A DNA stretch of 64,000 bases, taken from the NCBI RefSeq assembly GCF_001436305.1, contig NZ_AZFO01000001.1:62001-126000 (forward strand), in the 5' to 3' direction. The notes below the pieces were generated by a model. It was not told where the DNA came from. It searched no databases and saw nothing but the letters and a program-made list of their open reading frames with translations. Shown piece after piece: positions 55,667 through 64,000 of this stretch (positions within the stretch are counted from its first letter, which is position 1; the number at the start of each line of letters is the position of its first letter). This DNA is from Lactobacillus ultunensis DSM 16047. GTDB lineage: Bacteria; Bacillota; Bacilli; Lactobacillales; Lactobacillaceae. Both the position numbers and the translations under genes were made by a program.

Positions 55667-57052
55667 ATGTTTAAAAAAGTTTTGGTAGCAAATCGTGGTG
55701 AAATTGCGGTTAGAATTATTCGTTCTCTGAAAGAAATGGGTATTAAAACGGTAGCTATTTATTCAACTGCTGATCGTAATAGTTTGCATGTTCAACTAGC
55801 TGACGAAGCAGTTTGTGTAGGTGGCAATCAACCGGCTCAATCATATTTAAATATCAAAAATATTTTGGCAGCTGCTGTGGGTACCGGAGCTGAAGCAATT
55901 CACCCAGGTTATGGTTTCCTATCAGAAAGTGCCGAATTTGCAAAGATGTGTACTGATTGTGGTCTAACTTTTATTGGACCTAAAGCTGAAACGATTGATC
56001 AGATGGGCAATAAAGAGCATGCTCGTCAGTTGATGATTGCTCATAATGTACCAGTTACCCCTGGTAGCACCGGCTTTATTAAATCTGCTGATGAAGCTAA
56101 AGAAATAGCCCAGAAGATAGGATATCCCATCTTGTTAAAAGCAGCTGCTGGTGGTGGCGGTAAAGGTATTCGGCAAGTTCAAAAACCAGAAGAAATGGCG
56201 GATGCTTTAGCTTCTGCTCAAAGTGAAGCTAAAAATGATTTTGGTGATGATCGCATGTATCTGGAAAAAGTAATGCAAAATGTTAAGCATATTGAAGTCC
56301 AGATTTTTAGAGATTCTTTTGGTAACACGGTTTATTTCCCTGAACGTGATTGTTCTTTGCAAAGAAATAAGCAAAAGGTCTTGGAAGAAAGTCCTTGCGA
56401 TTTAATTACCCCAGAAGAAAGAGCAAAGCTTGGCCAGATTGCAATGAAGGCCGCTGAAGCTGCGGATTATTTAAATACAGGAACAATTGAATTCTTAATG
56501 GATCAAGATCATCATTTCTACTTTATGGAAATGAATACTCGTATTCAGGTAGAACATACTGTTACCGAAATGGTTACCGGTGTTGATTTAGTAAAAGCCC
56601 AGATTAAAGTGGCTGCTGGCGAAAAATTGCCATTTACTCAAGAAGATTTACGTGCTAAAGGACATGCGATTGAATGCCGGATTAATGCAGAAGATCCAGT
56701 TCATAATTTCATGCCTTCAGTGGGTAAAATCGATTATCTGTATTTGCCAATCGGCAATCCAGGGATGCGGATCGATACGGCTCTTTATCAAGGACAACAG
56801 ATTTCACCTTACTACGATTCAATGCTAGCTAAGGTAGTTGCTTTTGATAAAACGCGAGCAGGTGCGATTGCTAAGATGAAACGTTTGTTGTCAGAAATGG
56901 TGCTGCGAGGTATTAAAACCAATCAAGATTTTCATTTGGCAATTTTGAATGATCCGGTTTTTGCTACTGAAAAATTCAATAATACATATCTTGAGCAGCA
57001 TTTTTTGCCTAAGTGGAAGGAACAGATGAATAATGAAACTTTATCAGCATAA
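55667..57052 (+). CDS. accC: Biotin carboxylase subunit of acetyl-CoA carboxylase
   Basis: 461 residues; carboxylates biotin on AccB using ATP and bicarbonate. KVLVANRGEIAVRIIR start, HPGYGFLSE, the glycine-rich ATP loop KAAAGGGGKGIR, and MNTRIQVEHTVTE with the catalytic Arg/Glu are typical. It overlaps accD by 20 bases. Confidence 0.96.
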   Translation: MFKKVLVANRGEIAVRIIRSLKEMGIKTVAIYSTADRNSLHVQLADEAVCVGGNQPAQSYLNIKNILAAAVGTGAEAIHPGYGFLSESAEFAKMCTDCGLTFIGPKAETIDQMGNKEHARQLMIAHNVPVTPGSTGFIKSADEAKEIAQKIGYPILLKAAAGGGGKGIRQVQKPEEMADALASAQSEAKNDFGDDRMYLEKVMQNVKHIEVQIFRDSFGNTVYFPERDCSLQRNKQKVLEESPCDLITPEERAKLGQIAMKAAEAADYLNTGTIEFLMDQDHHFYFMEMNTRIQVEHTVTEMVTGVDLVKAQIKVAAGEKLPFTQEDLRAKGHAIECRINAEDPVHNFMPSVGKIDYLYLPIGNPGMRIDTALYQGQQISPYYDSMLAKVVAFDKTRAGAIAKMKRLLSEMVLRGIKTNQDFHLAILNDPVFATEKFNNTYLEQHFLPKWKEQMNNETLSA

Positions 57053-57881
57053 AAACACTTTAACTGAAAAACATGTTAAAGCTAATAAAAAAGCAGATGA
57101 TCGTGTTCCCGATGGTTTGATTCGTAAGTGTCCTAAATGTGGTGTCGAGATATTTGCAAATCAGTTAGACGAATATGCTGTTTGTCCAAATTGTAATTAT
57201 GGTTTTAGGATTAGTGCTAAGCAAAGATTAAAATGGCTAGTCGATGATTTTGAAGAATGGGATGCAGACATTAAGCCCAGTGATCCATTGCATTTTCCAA
57301 ATTATCAAAAGCAAATTCAAAAAGCAGAAACCAATAGTGGATTAAAGGAATCTGTTTTAACTGGTAAAGCTAGAATAAATGATGTAGCTTTTGCATTAGG
57401 AATTATGGATCCAACTTTTATTATGGGATCTTTAGGACAAGCAACTGGTGAGAAATTAGCTCGTTTGTTTGAAGAAGCAACAGTGGAAAAGTTGCCAGTA
57501 GTTTTGTTTACAGCATCAGGTGGTGCTCGCATGCAAGAAGGAATCTTATCTTTAATGCAGATGGCAAAGGTATCAAATTGCGTTGCTCAACATAGTAAAG
57601 CTGGTTTGCTTTATTTGGTAGTGTTAACTGATCCTACTACCGGTGGCGTAACTGCAAGTTTTGCTAGTCAAGGCGATATTACTTTAGCTGAACCTCACGC
57701 CATGGTTGGTTTTGCTGGACGTAGGGTCATTGAGCAAACTATCCATCAAAAGGTAGCTCCAGATTTGCAGTCTGCTGAAAATGTTTTGCATCATGGTTTT
57801 ATTGATCAAATCATTACCAGACAGGCTGAAAAACAAACAATTGCGTGGCTTTTAAAGGTGGGAGGCAAAAATAATGGCTAA
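57033..57881 (+). CDS. accD: Acetyl-CoA carboxylase carboxyltransferase beta subunit
   Basis: 282 residues with an N-terminal zinc ribbon (CPKCGVEIF...YAVCPNCNYG, about 34-57) and crotonase-like fold: GARMQEGILSLMQMAK and DPTTGGVTASFA. Pairs with AccA to transfer the carboxyl to acetyl-CoA. Ends 8 bases inside accA. Confidence 0.95.
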   Translation: MKLYQHKNTLTEKHVKANKKADDRVPDGLIRKCPKCGVEIFANQLDEYAVCPNCNYGFRISAKQRLKWLVDDFEEWDADIKPSDPLHFPNYQKQIQKAETNSGLKESVLTGKARINDVAFALGIMDPTFIMGSLGQATGEKLARLFEEATVEKLPVVLFTASGGARMQEGILSLMQMAKVSNCVAQHSKAGLLYLVVLTDPTTGGVTASFASQGDITLAEPHAMVGFAGRRVIEQTIHQKVAPDLQSAENVLHHGFIDQIITRQAEKQTIAWLLKVGGKNNG

Positions 57882-58644
57882 AACAGCAATGGAAATCGTT
57901 AAAGCAGCCCGTTCAGAAAGTCACATATCAGGACACGAGATTCGTCATGTCCTTTTTCCAGATTTCTTTGAATTGCATGGTGATGGCGCTAGCGGTGATG
58001 ATCCTGCAATTGTTGGAGGAATAGCTACTTTTCATGGTGAACCGGTGACCATAATTACTACGAGTAGAGGTCATAGTCTGGATGAACGAATGCAAAAACA
58101 TTTTGGTCAACCTTCTCCATGTGGCTACCGTAAAGTAGTGCGTTTAGCTAAGCAGGCTGCTAAGTTTCATCGTCCTATTTTATTCTTTATAGATACGGCA
58201 GGTGCTTATCCTGGTAAGGATGCCGAAGAAAATGGACAAGGACAAGCTATTGCCCAAGATTTACTGCAAGTGGGTCAATTAGCTACGCCAATCATTTCTG
58301 TGTTATATGGTGAAGGTGGTTCTGGTGGAGCTTTAGCCTTAGCTTGTGGTGATGAGGTTTGGATGCTTGAAAATAGCATGTATTCAATTTTATCGCCAGA
58401 AGGTTTTGCTTCAATTATGTGGAAAGATGCCAATAGAGCTGATGAGGCGGCAGAAGTTATGAAGCTGACACCAGCGGATTTGTTAGCACGCAAAGTAATT
58501 GAAGGAATAATTGCAGAGCCTGAAAATCATGAGCAGGTTTTGACTAATATTGACCAACGGTTGCAAAAAGAATTGCAATCATTGGAAAAGATGTCAGATA
58601 AAGATTTACTAGCACGAAGATATCAACGTTTTAGAAAATTTTAG
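57874..58644 (+). CDS. accA: Acetyl-CoA carboxylase carboxyltransferase alpha subunit
   Basis: 256 residues of the AccA type: FGQPSPCGYRKVVRLAKQA, FFIDTAGAYPGKDAEENGQG and VLYGEGGSGGALALACGD. It is shorter at the N-terminus than E. coli AccA, as usual for lactobacilli. Overlaps accD by 8 bases. Confidence 0.95.
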   Translation: MAKTAMEIVKAARSESHISGHEIRHVLFPDFFELHGDGASGDDPAIVGGIATFHGEPVTIITTSRGHSLDERMQKHFGQPSPCGYRKVVRLAKQAAKFHRPILFFIDTAGAYPGKDAEENGQGQAIAQDLLQVGQLATPIISVLYGEGGSGGALALACGDEVWMLENSMYSILSPEGFASIMWKDANRADEAAEVMKLTPADLLARKVIEGIIAEPENHEQVLTNIDQRLQKELQSLEKMSDKDLLARRYQRFRKF

Positions 58645-58653
58645 GAGAAAAAT

Positions 58654-59409
58654 ATGGGCTTCTTAACTGGAAAAAAGATTTTGGTCATGGGTGTTGCCAA
58701 TAATCGGTCGATTGCTTGGGGATGTGCTCAAGCAATGGCCAAGCAAGGTGCAGAGATTATTTATACCTATCAAAACGATCGTTTGAAGAAATTCATCTCC
58801 AAACTTGTTGATGATGAAGATCATTTAATTGAATGCGATGTCAGCAGCGATCAAAGCATCGATGATGCTTTTGAATTAGTAGAAAAAAGATTTGGCAAAA
58901 TCGATGGTATTGTTCATGCGATTGCTTTTGCTAAGAAAGAAGAATTGGGTGGCTCAATTTTAAACTCTACTAGAGCAGGGTTCAGTCAAGCTTTAGATGT
59001 TTCTGCTTATTCTTTATTGGCAGTCGCTAAAGCAGGCGCAAAGATTTTGAATAATCCGGCAAGTATCGTGACTCTGACTTATATGGGTTCGGAAAGAGCT
59101 TTACCTAATTACAATACTATGGGTATTGCCAAAGCTGCCCTTGAATCTGGAATGCGCTATTTGGCTCGTGATCTTGGAAAAGGTGAAGTTCGCGTAAATG
59201 CTATTTCTGCCGGTGCGATGAGGACTTTGGCTGTTTCAGGAATTAAGGGCCATGCTGACTTGCTTAAAGAATCACAAAGCGAGACAGTTGATGGCGTCAA
59301 TGTTACTCAAACTGAAGTGGGCAATGTTTGTGCATTCTTAATGAGTGATTTGGCCAGCGGTATTACTGGTGATGTCATCTATGTTGATAAGGGTGTCCAT
59401 CTTAGATAA
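58654..59409 (+). CDS. fabI: Enoyl-ACP reductase (FabI type)
   Basis: The 251-residue enzyme performs the last reduction of each elongation cycle. GVANNRSIAWG is the FabI cofactor loop, and the Tyr-x6-Lys pair is Tyr153-Lys160 in PNYNTMGIAKAALE. No fabK is seen. The next gene starts at the base following the stop. Confidence 0.95.
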   Translation: MGFLTGKKILVMGVANNRSIAWGCAQAMAKQGAEIIYTYQNDRLKKFISKLVDDEDHLIECDVSSDQSIDDAFELVEKRFGKIDGIVHAIAFAKKEELGGSILNSTRAGFSQALDVSAYSLLAVAKAGAKILNNPASIVTLTYMGSERALPNYNTMGIAKAALESGMRYLARDLGKGEVRVNAISAGAMRTLAVSGIKGHADLLKESQSETVDGVNVTQTEVGNVCAFLMSDLASGITGDVIYVDKGVHLR

Positions 59410-60108
59410 ATGCGTTTTTTCTATTATCAGCTAGTTAAATCTACCCAAGACTTAGCTAAAGAATATCTGCTTAATCAAAAAGACTCAGCAGCTTTTATTG
59501 CACGTGGACAAAGTGCTGGTTATGGTAAAAGTGGGCGAAATTTTTATTCACCACAAAATACAGGGCTATATTTAAGCGTTGCTTTGCCTGAGTTTACATT
59601 AATCCCAGCAAAGCAAAATTTATTAACACCAGCTATTGCAGTAAAAGTTGTTCAAATACTAAAACATAATTTCCCTAACCGTGATTTTCGTGTTAAATGG
59701 GTTAATGATATCTATTTAAAGAATCGTAAAATAGCTGGTATTTTAACTGAAAATACGATTAATGGTTTAGTCGTTGGTATAGGTATCAATATTTCTACAC
59801 AAAATTTTCCAGTAGCTCTAAAACAGAAAGCTGGCAGTATTCAGGCGGACTTTGATTTTGAAAAATTGGGCAAACAAGTTATAAAGGCAATTGTGAAAGC
59901 TACAGAAACATATCAAACTGGTGATTTTTTGCCTACGTATCGGCAGTTTTCTAATTTAATTGGTAAAAAGGTTACCTTAAAATTAGGAAAGCAGGACATT
60001 ACAGGTAAAGTGGTTGATTTTGATGATCAGGGTAGAATGGTTTTAAAAACTCACCGCGAACAGACTAGCTATGGTAGTGGTGAAGTAATTAAAGTGCAGA
60101 TGAATTAA
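59410..60108 (+). CDS. birA: Biotin-[acetyl-CoA-carboxylase] ligase without DNA-binding domain
   Basis: 232 residues; attaches biotin to Lys113 of AccB. The catalytic core shows GQSAGYGKSGRNFYSP (biotinyl-AMP loop), TGLYLSVALP and VKWVNDIYLKNRKIAGIL, followed by a C-terminal SH3-like domain. It begins at the catalytic domain, with no helix-turn-helix, so it is the non-regulatory class. It is the last gene of the fab operon and is joined to fabI without a gap. Confidence 0.92.
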   Translation: MRFFYYQLVKSTQDLAKEYLLNQKDSAAFIARGQSAGYGKSGRNFYSPQNTGLYLSVALPEFTLIPAKQNLLTPAIAVKVVQILKHNFPNRDFRVKWVNDIYLKNRKIAGILTENTINGLVVGIGINISTQNFPVALKQKAGSIQADFDFEKLGKQVIKAIVKATETYQTGDFLPTYRQFSNLIGKKVTLKLGKQDITGKVVDFDDQGRMVLKTHREQTSYGSGEVIKVQMN

Positions 60109-60131
60109 AAAGTTTAAATAATATTTGAATA

Positions 60132-60170
60132 AAAAGGGAGAGAATTATTTCAATACATTCTCTCCCTTTT
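60132..60170. terminator. Terminator at the end of the fab operon
   Basis: AAAAGGGAGAGAAT (60132-60145) pairs perfectly with ATTCTCTCCCTTTT (60157-60170) around an 11-base loop. Confidence 0.94.
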
Positions 60171-60257
60171 CTAATCTTTAAAAACTATTTTTATGACTTT
60201 TTTCTACTCTCAAATTCAAAAGTGTTACTTTATTTTCAAAGAAAAATCAAAAAGCAC

Positions 60258-60266
60258 TGATATAAT
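60258..60266 (+). promoter_or_regulatory. Extended -10 promoter before the alarmone synthetase
   Basis: TGA-TATAAT (60258-60266) lies 24 bases before the ATG; no clear -35 is seen. Confidence 0.6.
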
Positions 60267-60289
60267 AGGACCAACGAAAGAAGGGATAA

Positions 60290-60904
60290 ATGTTGAATAT
60301 CTATGGAAAATATGCCCCGATGTTAGATAATCTGCTTAACAAGATGCTCGATCGGTTTGAGCAGTTAAACAAAGATTATGAAACTACTCACCATGAACGG
60401 CTTTATGAACACTTGCGTGGTCGCGTGAAAAGTGAAGCCAGCATGGAAGATAAATGCAGAAGAAAGAATCTACCATTAACGCCGGAATCGGCACTGCGTT
60501 CTAATCGTGATAGTGTTGGTTTGCGCGTGGTCTGTAATTTTATTGACGATATTTACACTTGCATTGATTACATTAAATCTTGGGATGATGTGAGCGTTTA
60601 TAGAGAAAAAGACTATATTACGAATGCTAAGCCCAATGGGTATCGTTCTTATCATATGATTTTGGATGTTACCGTACCTGATGAGGATGTGCACGGCAAT
60701 ACGCCAGGACATTACTTTGTTGAAATTCAGCTCAGAACGATCGCTATGGATACTTGGGCTAGTTTAGAACATGAAATGAAATACAAACATCAGATAAAGA
60801 ATCCTGAAATGATTGGTCGAGAATTGAAGCGAGTAGCTGATGAACTTGCCTCTTGTGATGTAAGCATGCAGACAATTCGTCAGTTGATTAGGGAAGAGGA
60901 TTGA
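60290..60904 (+). CDS. Small alarmone synthetase ((p)ppGpp synthetase, RelQ/YjbM type)
   Basis: A 204-residue stand-alone RelA/SpoT synthetase domain without hydrolase or TGS/ACT regions. RGRVKSEASMEDKCRRK, DSVGLRVVCNFIDDIYTC, KPNGYRSYHMIL and VEIQLRTIAMDTWASLEHEMKYK are the synthetase motifs. It makes (p)ppGpp in stress. It leads a group with a two-component system and an MFS transporter; the same order is known from the L. acidophilus bile-tolerance locus, recalled rather than checked. Confidence 0.9.
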   Translation: MLNIYGKYAPMLDNLLNKMLDRFEQLNKDYETTHHERLYEHLRGRVKSEASMEDKCRRKNLPLTPESALRSNRDSVGLRVVCNFIDDIYTCIDYIKSWDDVSVYREKDYITNAKPNGYRSYHMILDVTVPDEDVHGNTPGHYFVEIQLRTIAMDTWASLEHEMKYKHQIKNPEMIGRELKRVADELASCDVSMQTIRQLIREED

Positions 60905-60912
60905 GTTAGTTA

Positions 60913-61578
60913 ATGAGAATTTTAGTAGCAGAAGATGAACCCCAACTCTTGCGAGTTTTAACGGCTGCAATGAAGCATGCAGGTTATGACGTTGATCCTG
61001 TAGACAATGGATTGAAGGCTGTGGAGCACGCAAAGGAAAGTTCCTACGATGTAATTATTTTAGATATCATGATGCCAGTAATGGACGGGATTACTGCACT
61101 TAAAGAGATTCGCAAAAGCGGAGATAAGACCTATGTCTTGATGTTGACGGCAAAAGCTGAAGTTGATGATCGTGTAACTGGTCTAGATAGTGGCGCAGAT
61201 GATTATATTACTAAACCATTTTCATTAAAAGAGTTATTAGCCCGTCTTCGATCCAAAGAGAGACGTGCGGATGATTATACACCTAATGAATTGAAAGTCG
61301 GAGATCTCTCGCTTAACGTTTCTGAACAAGAGTTAATTAGCCATAATTCTATTCGGTTGAGTGGAATTGAAACACAATTAATGAATTATTTTTTGTTAAA
61401 TGAAGGAAAAGAATTATCGACTGATGAACTCTTAAGTCATGTTTGGAAGAATGATGAAGATGCTAACGCAGATGTAGTCTGGATCTATGTCTCCTATTTA
61501 CGGCAAAAATTACAATCAATTCAAAGTTCAGTACAAATTGAAGGACAAAAAGGTGGTCCATATAAGTTGGTTAAGTAG
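60913..61578 (+). CDS. OmpR-family response regulator
   Basis: 221 residues: receiver domain with phospho-acceptor Asp51 in IILDIMMPVMDG and Lys in DDYITKPF, then a winged-helix domain (LSGIETQLMNYFLLNEGKELSTDELL). The gene lies 8 bases after the alarmone synthetase and 8 bases before the kinase, so all three are probably cotranscribed. Confidence 0.94.
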   Translation: MRILVAEDEPQLLRVLTAAMKHAGYDVDPVDNGLKAVEHAKESSYDVIILDIMMPVMDGITALKEIRKSGDKTYVLMLTAKAEVDDRVTGLDSGADDYITKPFSLKELLARLRSKERRADDYTPNELKVGDLSLNVSEQELISHNSIRLSGIETQLMNYFLLNEGKELSTDELLSHVWKNDEDANADVVWIYVSYLRQKLQSIQSSVQIEGQKGGPYKLVK

Positions 61579-61586
61579 GTGAGAAC

Positions 61587-62861
61587 ATGATTCAAAAGTT
61601 TCGCTGGAAATTCATTGCAATTTCAGTAGCTTCACTATTGTTAGTACTAATAATTACTTTAGGTAGTTTGGTAGGGATTACTTATGTACAAAGTCAGAAT
61701 GAAGTTAATCGTGTTTTGACAGTTTTAGTAGAAAATGAGGGTCATTTGTCACCGCATAATGCACAACCAGCTTTTGGCAACCAGAATGATCTTATTAACC
61801 GAAATTTCTTGGGTGGACGATATAATCCGGAAGCAGTGTATCAGTATCGCTATTTTGCGGTATCAGTTGATCCAAGCCACCGTGTAAATGTAATCAATGA
61901 TACTAATGTTTACAAATTAAAGAATACGGAAATAGGAAGTTTAACCCATCAAGCTTTAGATAATCACAATAAAACTGGCACTGTAAAAACTGGGCAAAAT
62001 GAATATGTTTATCGTGTATTCAGAAGCAACACTGGGCAGAAAATGGTTGTATTTTTGAATAAAACACTGATTTACAATCGGTTTTGGCTATTATTTAGAG
62101 TTTCTATTGCATCAGGAATTGGAGCTTTGATTATCTTTGCGATAGTTTTAATTTTAGTTTCTGGTAAAGCAATAAAACCAATTGTTGATACTTATCATAA
62201 ACAACAAGAATTTATTACCAATGCCGGTCATGAATTGAAGACTCCGTTAGCTGTTATTTCTGCAAATACAGAGATGGAAGAAATGCTTGGCAATAATTCT
62301 GAATGGAATGAAAGTACCAAAGAACAAGTGGCTAAGTTAACTAAGTTAATTAATAGATTGATTGCTCTAGCTCGAGCAAGCGAGACGGGTGAAATAACTC
62401 TGAGTAAGGTGGATTTCTCTCAGATCGTGCAAAATTCGACGAAGGATTTTAGATCTGTAATGAAGAAGAATAACCTCGTTTACCAAGTTTCTATTCGTGA
62501 AGGAATTAACGTAATTGCAGAAAAACATTCGTTGACTGAAATTGTTAATATTTTGCTTGATAATGCTAGAAAGTATTGTGACCCTCATGGGAAGGTGCAG
62601 GTAAGATTAACCCGTAGTACATTGAATAAAAATGCAATTCTTCGTGTAAGCAATACTTATAAAGAAGGAAAAAATGAGGATTATAGTCATTTCTTTGATC
62701 GATTTTATCGTGAGGATGAATCTCATAATTCCAAGAAGGGTGGTTTTGGTATAGGTTTAGCCATGGCACGCGAATTAACAGAAGCCTTTCGGGGCAAAAT
62801 TAGTGTTAGTCATAATGGTGATGAAATTATTTTTCGAGTAAACCTAAAAATAGCCAAATAG
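61587..62861 (+). CDS. Membrane sensor histidine kinase
   Basis: 424 residues: helix 1 (about 10-32), an extracellular sensor region of about 140 residues, helix 2 (about 170-195), then the dimerisation domain with phospho-His215 in GHELKTPLAVISANTEM and a catalytic ATPase domain with ILLDNARKYC (N box) and GGFGIGLAMA (G box). Partner of the regulator at 60913. The signal is unknown; bile is suggested by locus similarity only. Confidence 0.93.
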   Translation: MIQKFRWKFIAISVASLLLVLIITLGSLVGITYVQSQNEVNRVLTVLVENEGHLSPHNAQPAFGNQNDLINRNFLGGRYNPEAVYQYRYFAVSVDPSHRVNVINDTNVYKLKNTEIGSLTHQALDNHNKTGTVKTGQNEYVYRVFRSNTGQKMVVFLNKTLIYNRFWLLFRVSIASGIGALIIFAIVLILVSGKAIKPIVDTYHKQQEFITNAGHELKTPLAVISANTEMEEMLGNNSEWNESTKEQVAKLTKLINRLIALARASETGEITLSKVDFSQIVQNSTKDFRSVMKKNNLVYQVSIREGINVIAEKHSLTEIVNILLDNARKYCDPHGKVQVRLTRSTLNKNAILRVSNTYKEGKNEDYSHFFDRFYREDESHNSKKGGFGIGLAMARELTEAFRGKISVSHNGDEIIFRVNLKIAK

Positions 62862-62907
62862 ATTTTTGGATAGTTGTACAATAGAGTCAAGAATCGGGGA
62901 AATAAAT

Positions 62908-64000
62908 TTGGCAAAAAAGAAATCAATTTATACTAAAGATGTTGTCCTAGTGATGGCTGCATCTTTCTTCTTTATGTTTAGTACAATGTTTGTTAATCCA
63001 TTGATAAATGGGTATGCGAAAGAATTAGGTGCTAGTAGTGCTTTTGCCGGAATTATTGTGGGTATTATGAGCGTAGCTGCAATGTTTTTACGTCCAGTAG
63101 CTGGCAATCTGACGGATAAGTTTTCAAAATATCGTTTATCATTTATCGGTGGCGTTTTAATTTTAATTGGGGTACTTGGTTATGTCTTCACGCCTTCGAG
63201 TGCATGGCTGCTGCTTTTTAGATTAATTAATGGTACGGGTTATGTTCTCTGTACTGTTTGCATGACCACCTGGCTGGCATTTCTAGTTCCACGGCAACAT
63301 GTAGGGGAAGCTATGGGCTTTTATGGTTTAATGAATGCCTTGGCTATGGCATTAGCCCCAGCTTTATCTATTAATATCTATCAGAAAATTGGTTATCGTG
63401 AAAGTCTGATAGCCTCAGCTATTTCAGCTTTATTAATGGTTGTCGCTATCCAGTTTGTAGGTGATCATGCTAAGCCAATTGTCAAAGATAGAGGCAAGAT
63501 GCCCAAGAAGCATTTCAAGATTATTCAAATGAATGTCTTACCAGTAGCTATTTTGACTACGTTGTTTGCGGCACCTTACTTTATTACGCAAGCGGATATT
63601 GTGACCTATGTTGAACAAAAACACTTAAGCGTTGCAGTTGGTTCATATTTCTTGATCTATGCCGTAGTGCTGCTCATAATCAGAATAGGCTTAAAGCGGT
63701 ACTTTGATACTGTACGATTTGGCGTTTGGTTCTGGATTAGTTTGCTTTCAACAACTGCTTATATTATTTTGCTAGCAGTCATGAACAATAATTGGCAAAT
63801 GGCACTAGCTGCTGCTGGTATGGCAATGGGATACGGTATTATTTATTCTGTTTTGCAGTCGACTGCATTGCTTTTAGCCCCAATTGAAGAACAAGGATTA
63901 GCTAGTTCGACTTTTTATTTGGGCTTAGACATTGCAATGGCTTTTGGTCCAATGGTTAGTGGGGTAATTGACAGTGTATTTCCAATTCAATGGTTCTACC
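62908..64000 (+). CDS. Major facilitator superfamily transporter (runs off the window)
   Basis: The frame opens at TTG 62908, preceded by CGGGGA, and reads to the window end (364 codons). The start MAKKKSIYTKDVVLVMAASF leads into about 11 helices; AMFLRPVAGNLTDKFSKYR is the MFS motif A between helices 2 and 3, and FRLINGTGYVLCT lies in helix 4. This suggests a drug or metabolite exporter of the DHA1 type. It follows the kinase by 46 bases and is probably in the same stress locus. Confidence 0.88.
   Translation, partial: MAKKKSIYTKDVVLVMAASFFFMFSTMFVNPLINGYAKELGASSAFAGIIVGIMSVAAMFLRPVAGNLTDKFSKYRLSFIGGVLILIGVLGYVFTPSSAWLLLFRLINGTGYVLCTVCMTTWLAFLVPRQHVGEAMGFYGLMNALAMALAPALSINIYQKIGYRESLIASAISALLMVVAIQFVGDHAKPIVKDRGKMPKKHFKIIQMNVLPVAILTTLFAAPYFITQADIVTYVEQKHLSVAVGSYFLIYAVVLLIIRIGLKRYFDTVRFGVWFWISLLSTTAYIILLAVMNNNWQMALAAAGMAMGYGIIYSVLQSTALLLAPIEEQGLASSTFYLGLDIAMAFGPMVSGVIDSVFPIQWFY

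Overview
The window looks like a low-GC chromosomal segment of a Lactobacillus from the L. acidophilus / crispatus / helveticus / amylovorus group. The evidence is AT-rich codon use, frequent TTG and GTG starts with strong Shine-Dalgarno sites, a surface protein with SLAP (S-layer-associated) domains, and a lac-gal plus raffinose (msm) locus next to a small alarmone synthetase / two-component / MFS block like the bile-tolerance locus described in L. acidophilus. I cannot fix the species from sequence alone.

Layout. 1-8.6 kb is housekeeping: the end of a YfhO-type membrane protein (minus strand), a class B penicillin-binding protein, rpmG, 5-formyl-THF cyclo-ligase, rhomboid protease, a YqgQ-like protein, a rhodanese-like protein, miaA, a YnbB/aluminium-resistance-type PLP enzyme and glnA. 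8.6-16.4 kb is accessory: two paralogous lipoproteins (the first broken by a stop), an MFS drug exporter with a frameshift near its 3' end, an IS607-type transposon (serine recombinase TnpA plus TnpB) and a SLAP-domain surface protein. 16.4-27.4 kb is a first oligosaccharide cluster: msmK-type ATPase, a GH36 alpha-galactosidase broken by one nonsense codon and a CE7 esterase on the minus strand, diverging from an ABC importer, a DUF624 protein and a GH1 glycosidase, with a LacI regulator at the end. 27.5-40.6 kb is a complete lactose/galactose (Leloir) locus: galE, lacL-lacM, lacR, lacS, a GH42 beta-galactosidase, galK, galT and galM. 40.6-49.5 kb is a second (raffinose/sucrose-type) cluster: msmR, msmEFG, msmK (broken), intact GH36 melA and gtfA. 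49.7-60.1 kb is a type II fatty-acid-synthesis operon: fabZ1-fabT-fabH-acpP-fabD-fabG-fabF-accB-fabZ2-accC-accD-accA-fabI-birA. 60.2-64.0 kb holds a small (p)ppGpp synthetase, a response regulator, a histidine kinase and the start of an MFS transporter.

How the genes work together. LacS imports lactose, LacLM and the GH42 enzyme split it, and GalM/K/T/E feed galactose into glycolysis. Four to five promoters of this locus share TTTAGTAAA/TTTACTAAA operator halves over the -35 region and a cre-like box just past the -10. The second msm cluster imports alpha-galactosides, MelA removes galactose and GtfA phosphorolyses sucrose; galactose again enters the gal pathway. The fab operon has FabT boxes in front of fabZ1 and fabT.

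The most interesting observations: (1) the two FabZ proteins of the fab operon have lost complementary halves of the dehydratase active site (FabZ1 keeps His but has Gln for Glu; FabZ2 keeps Glu but lacks the His motif), which suggests an obligate heterodimer with one composite active site; (2) the two msm clusters have decayed reciprocally (GH36 dead in one, msmK truncated in the other); (3) the IS607 TnpB lacks the usual RuvC-II Glu and zinc-finger cysteines and may use a rearranged catalytic Glu; (4) a shared operator/cre architecture lies across the lac-gal locus. No rRNA, tRNA or CRISPR array was seen.
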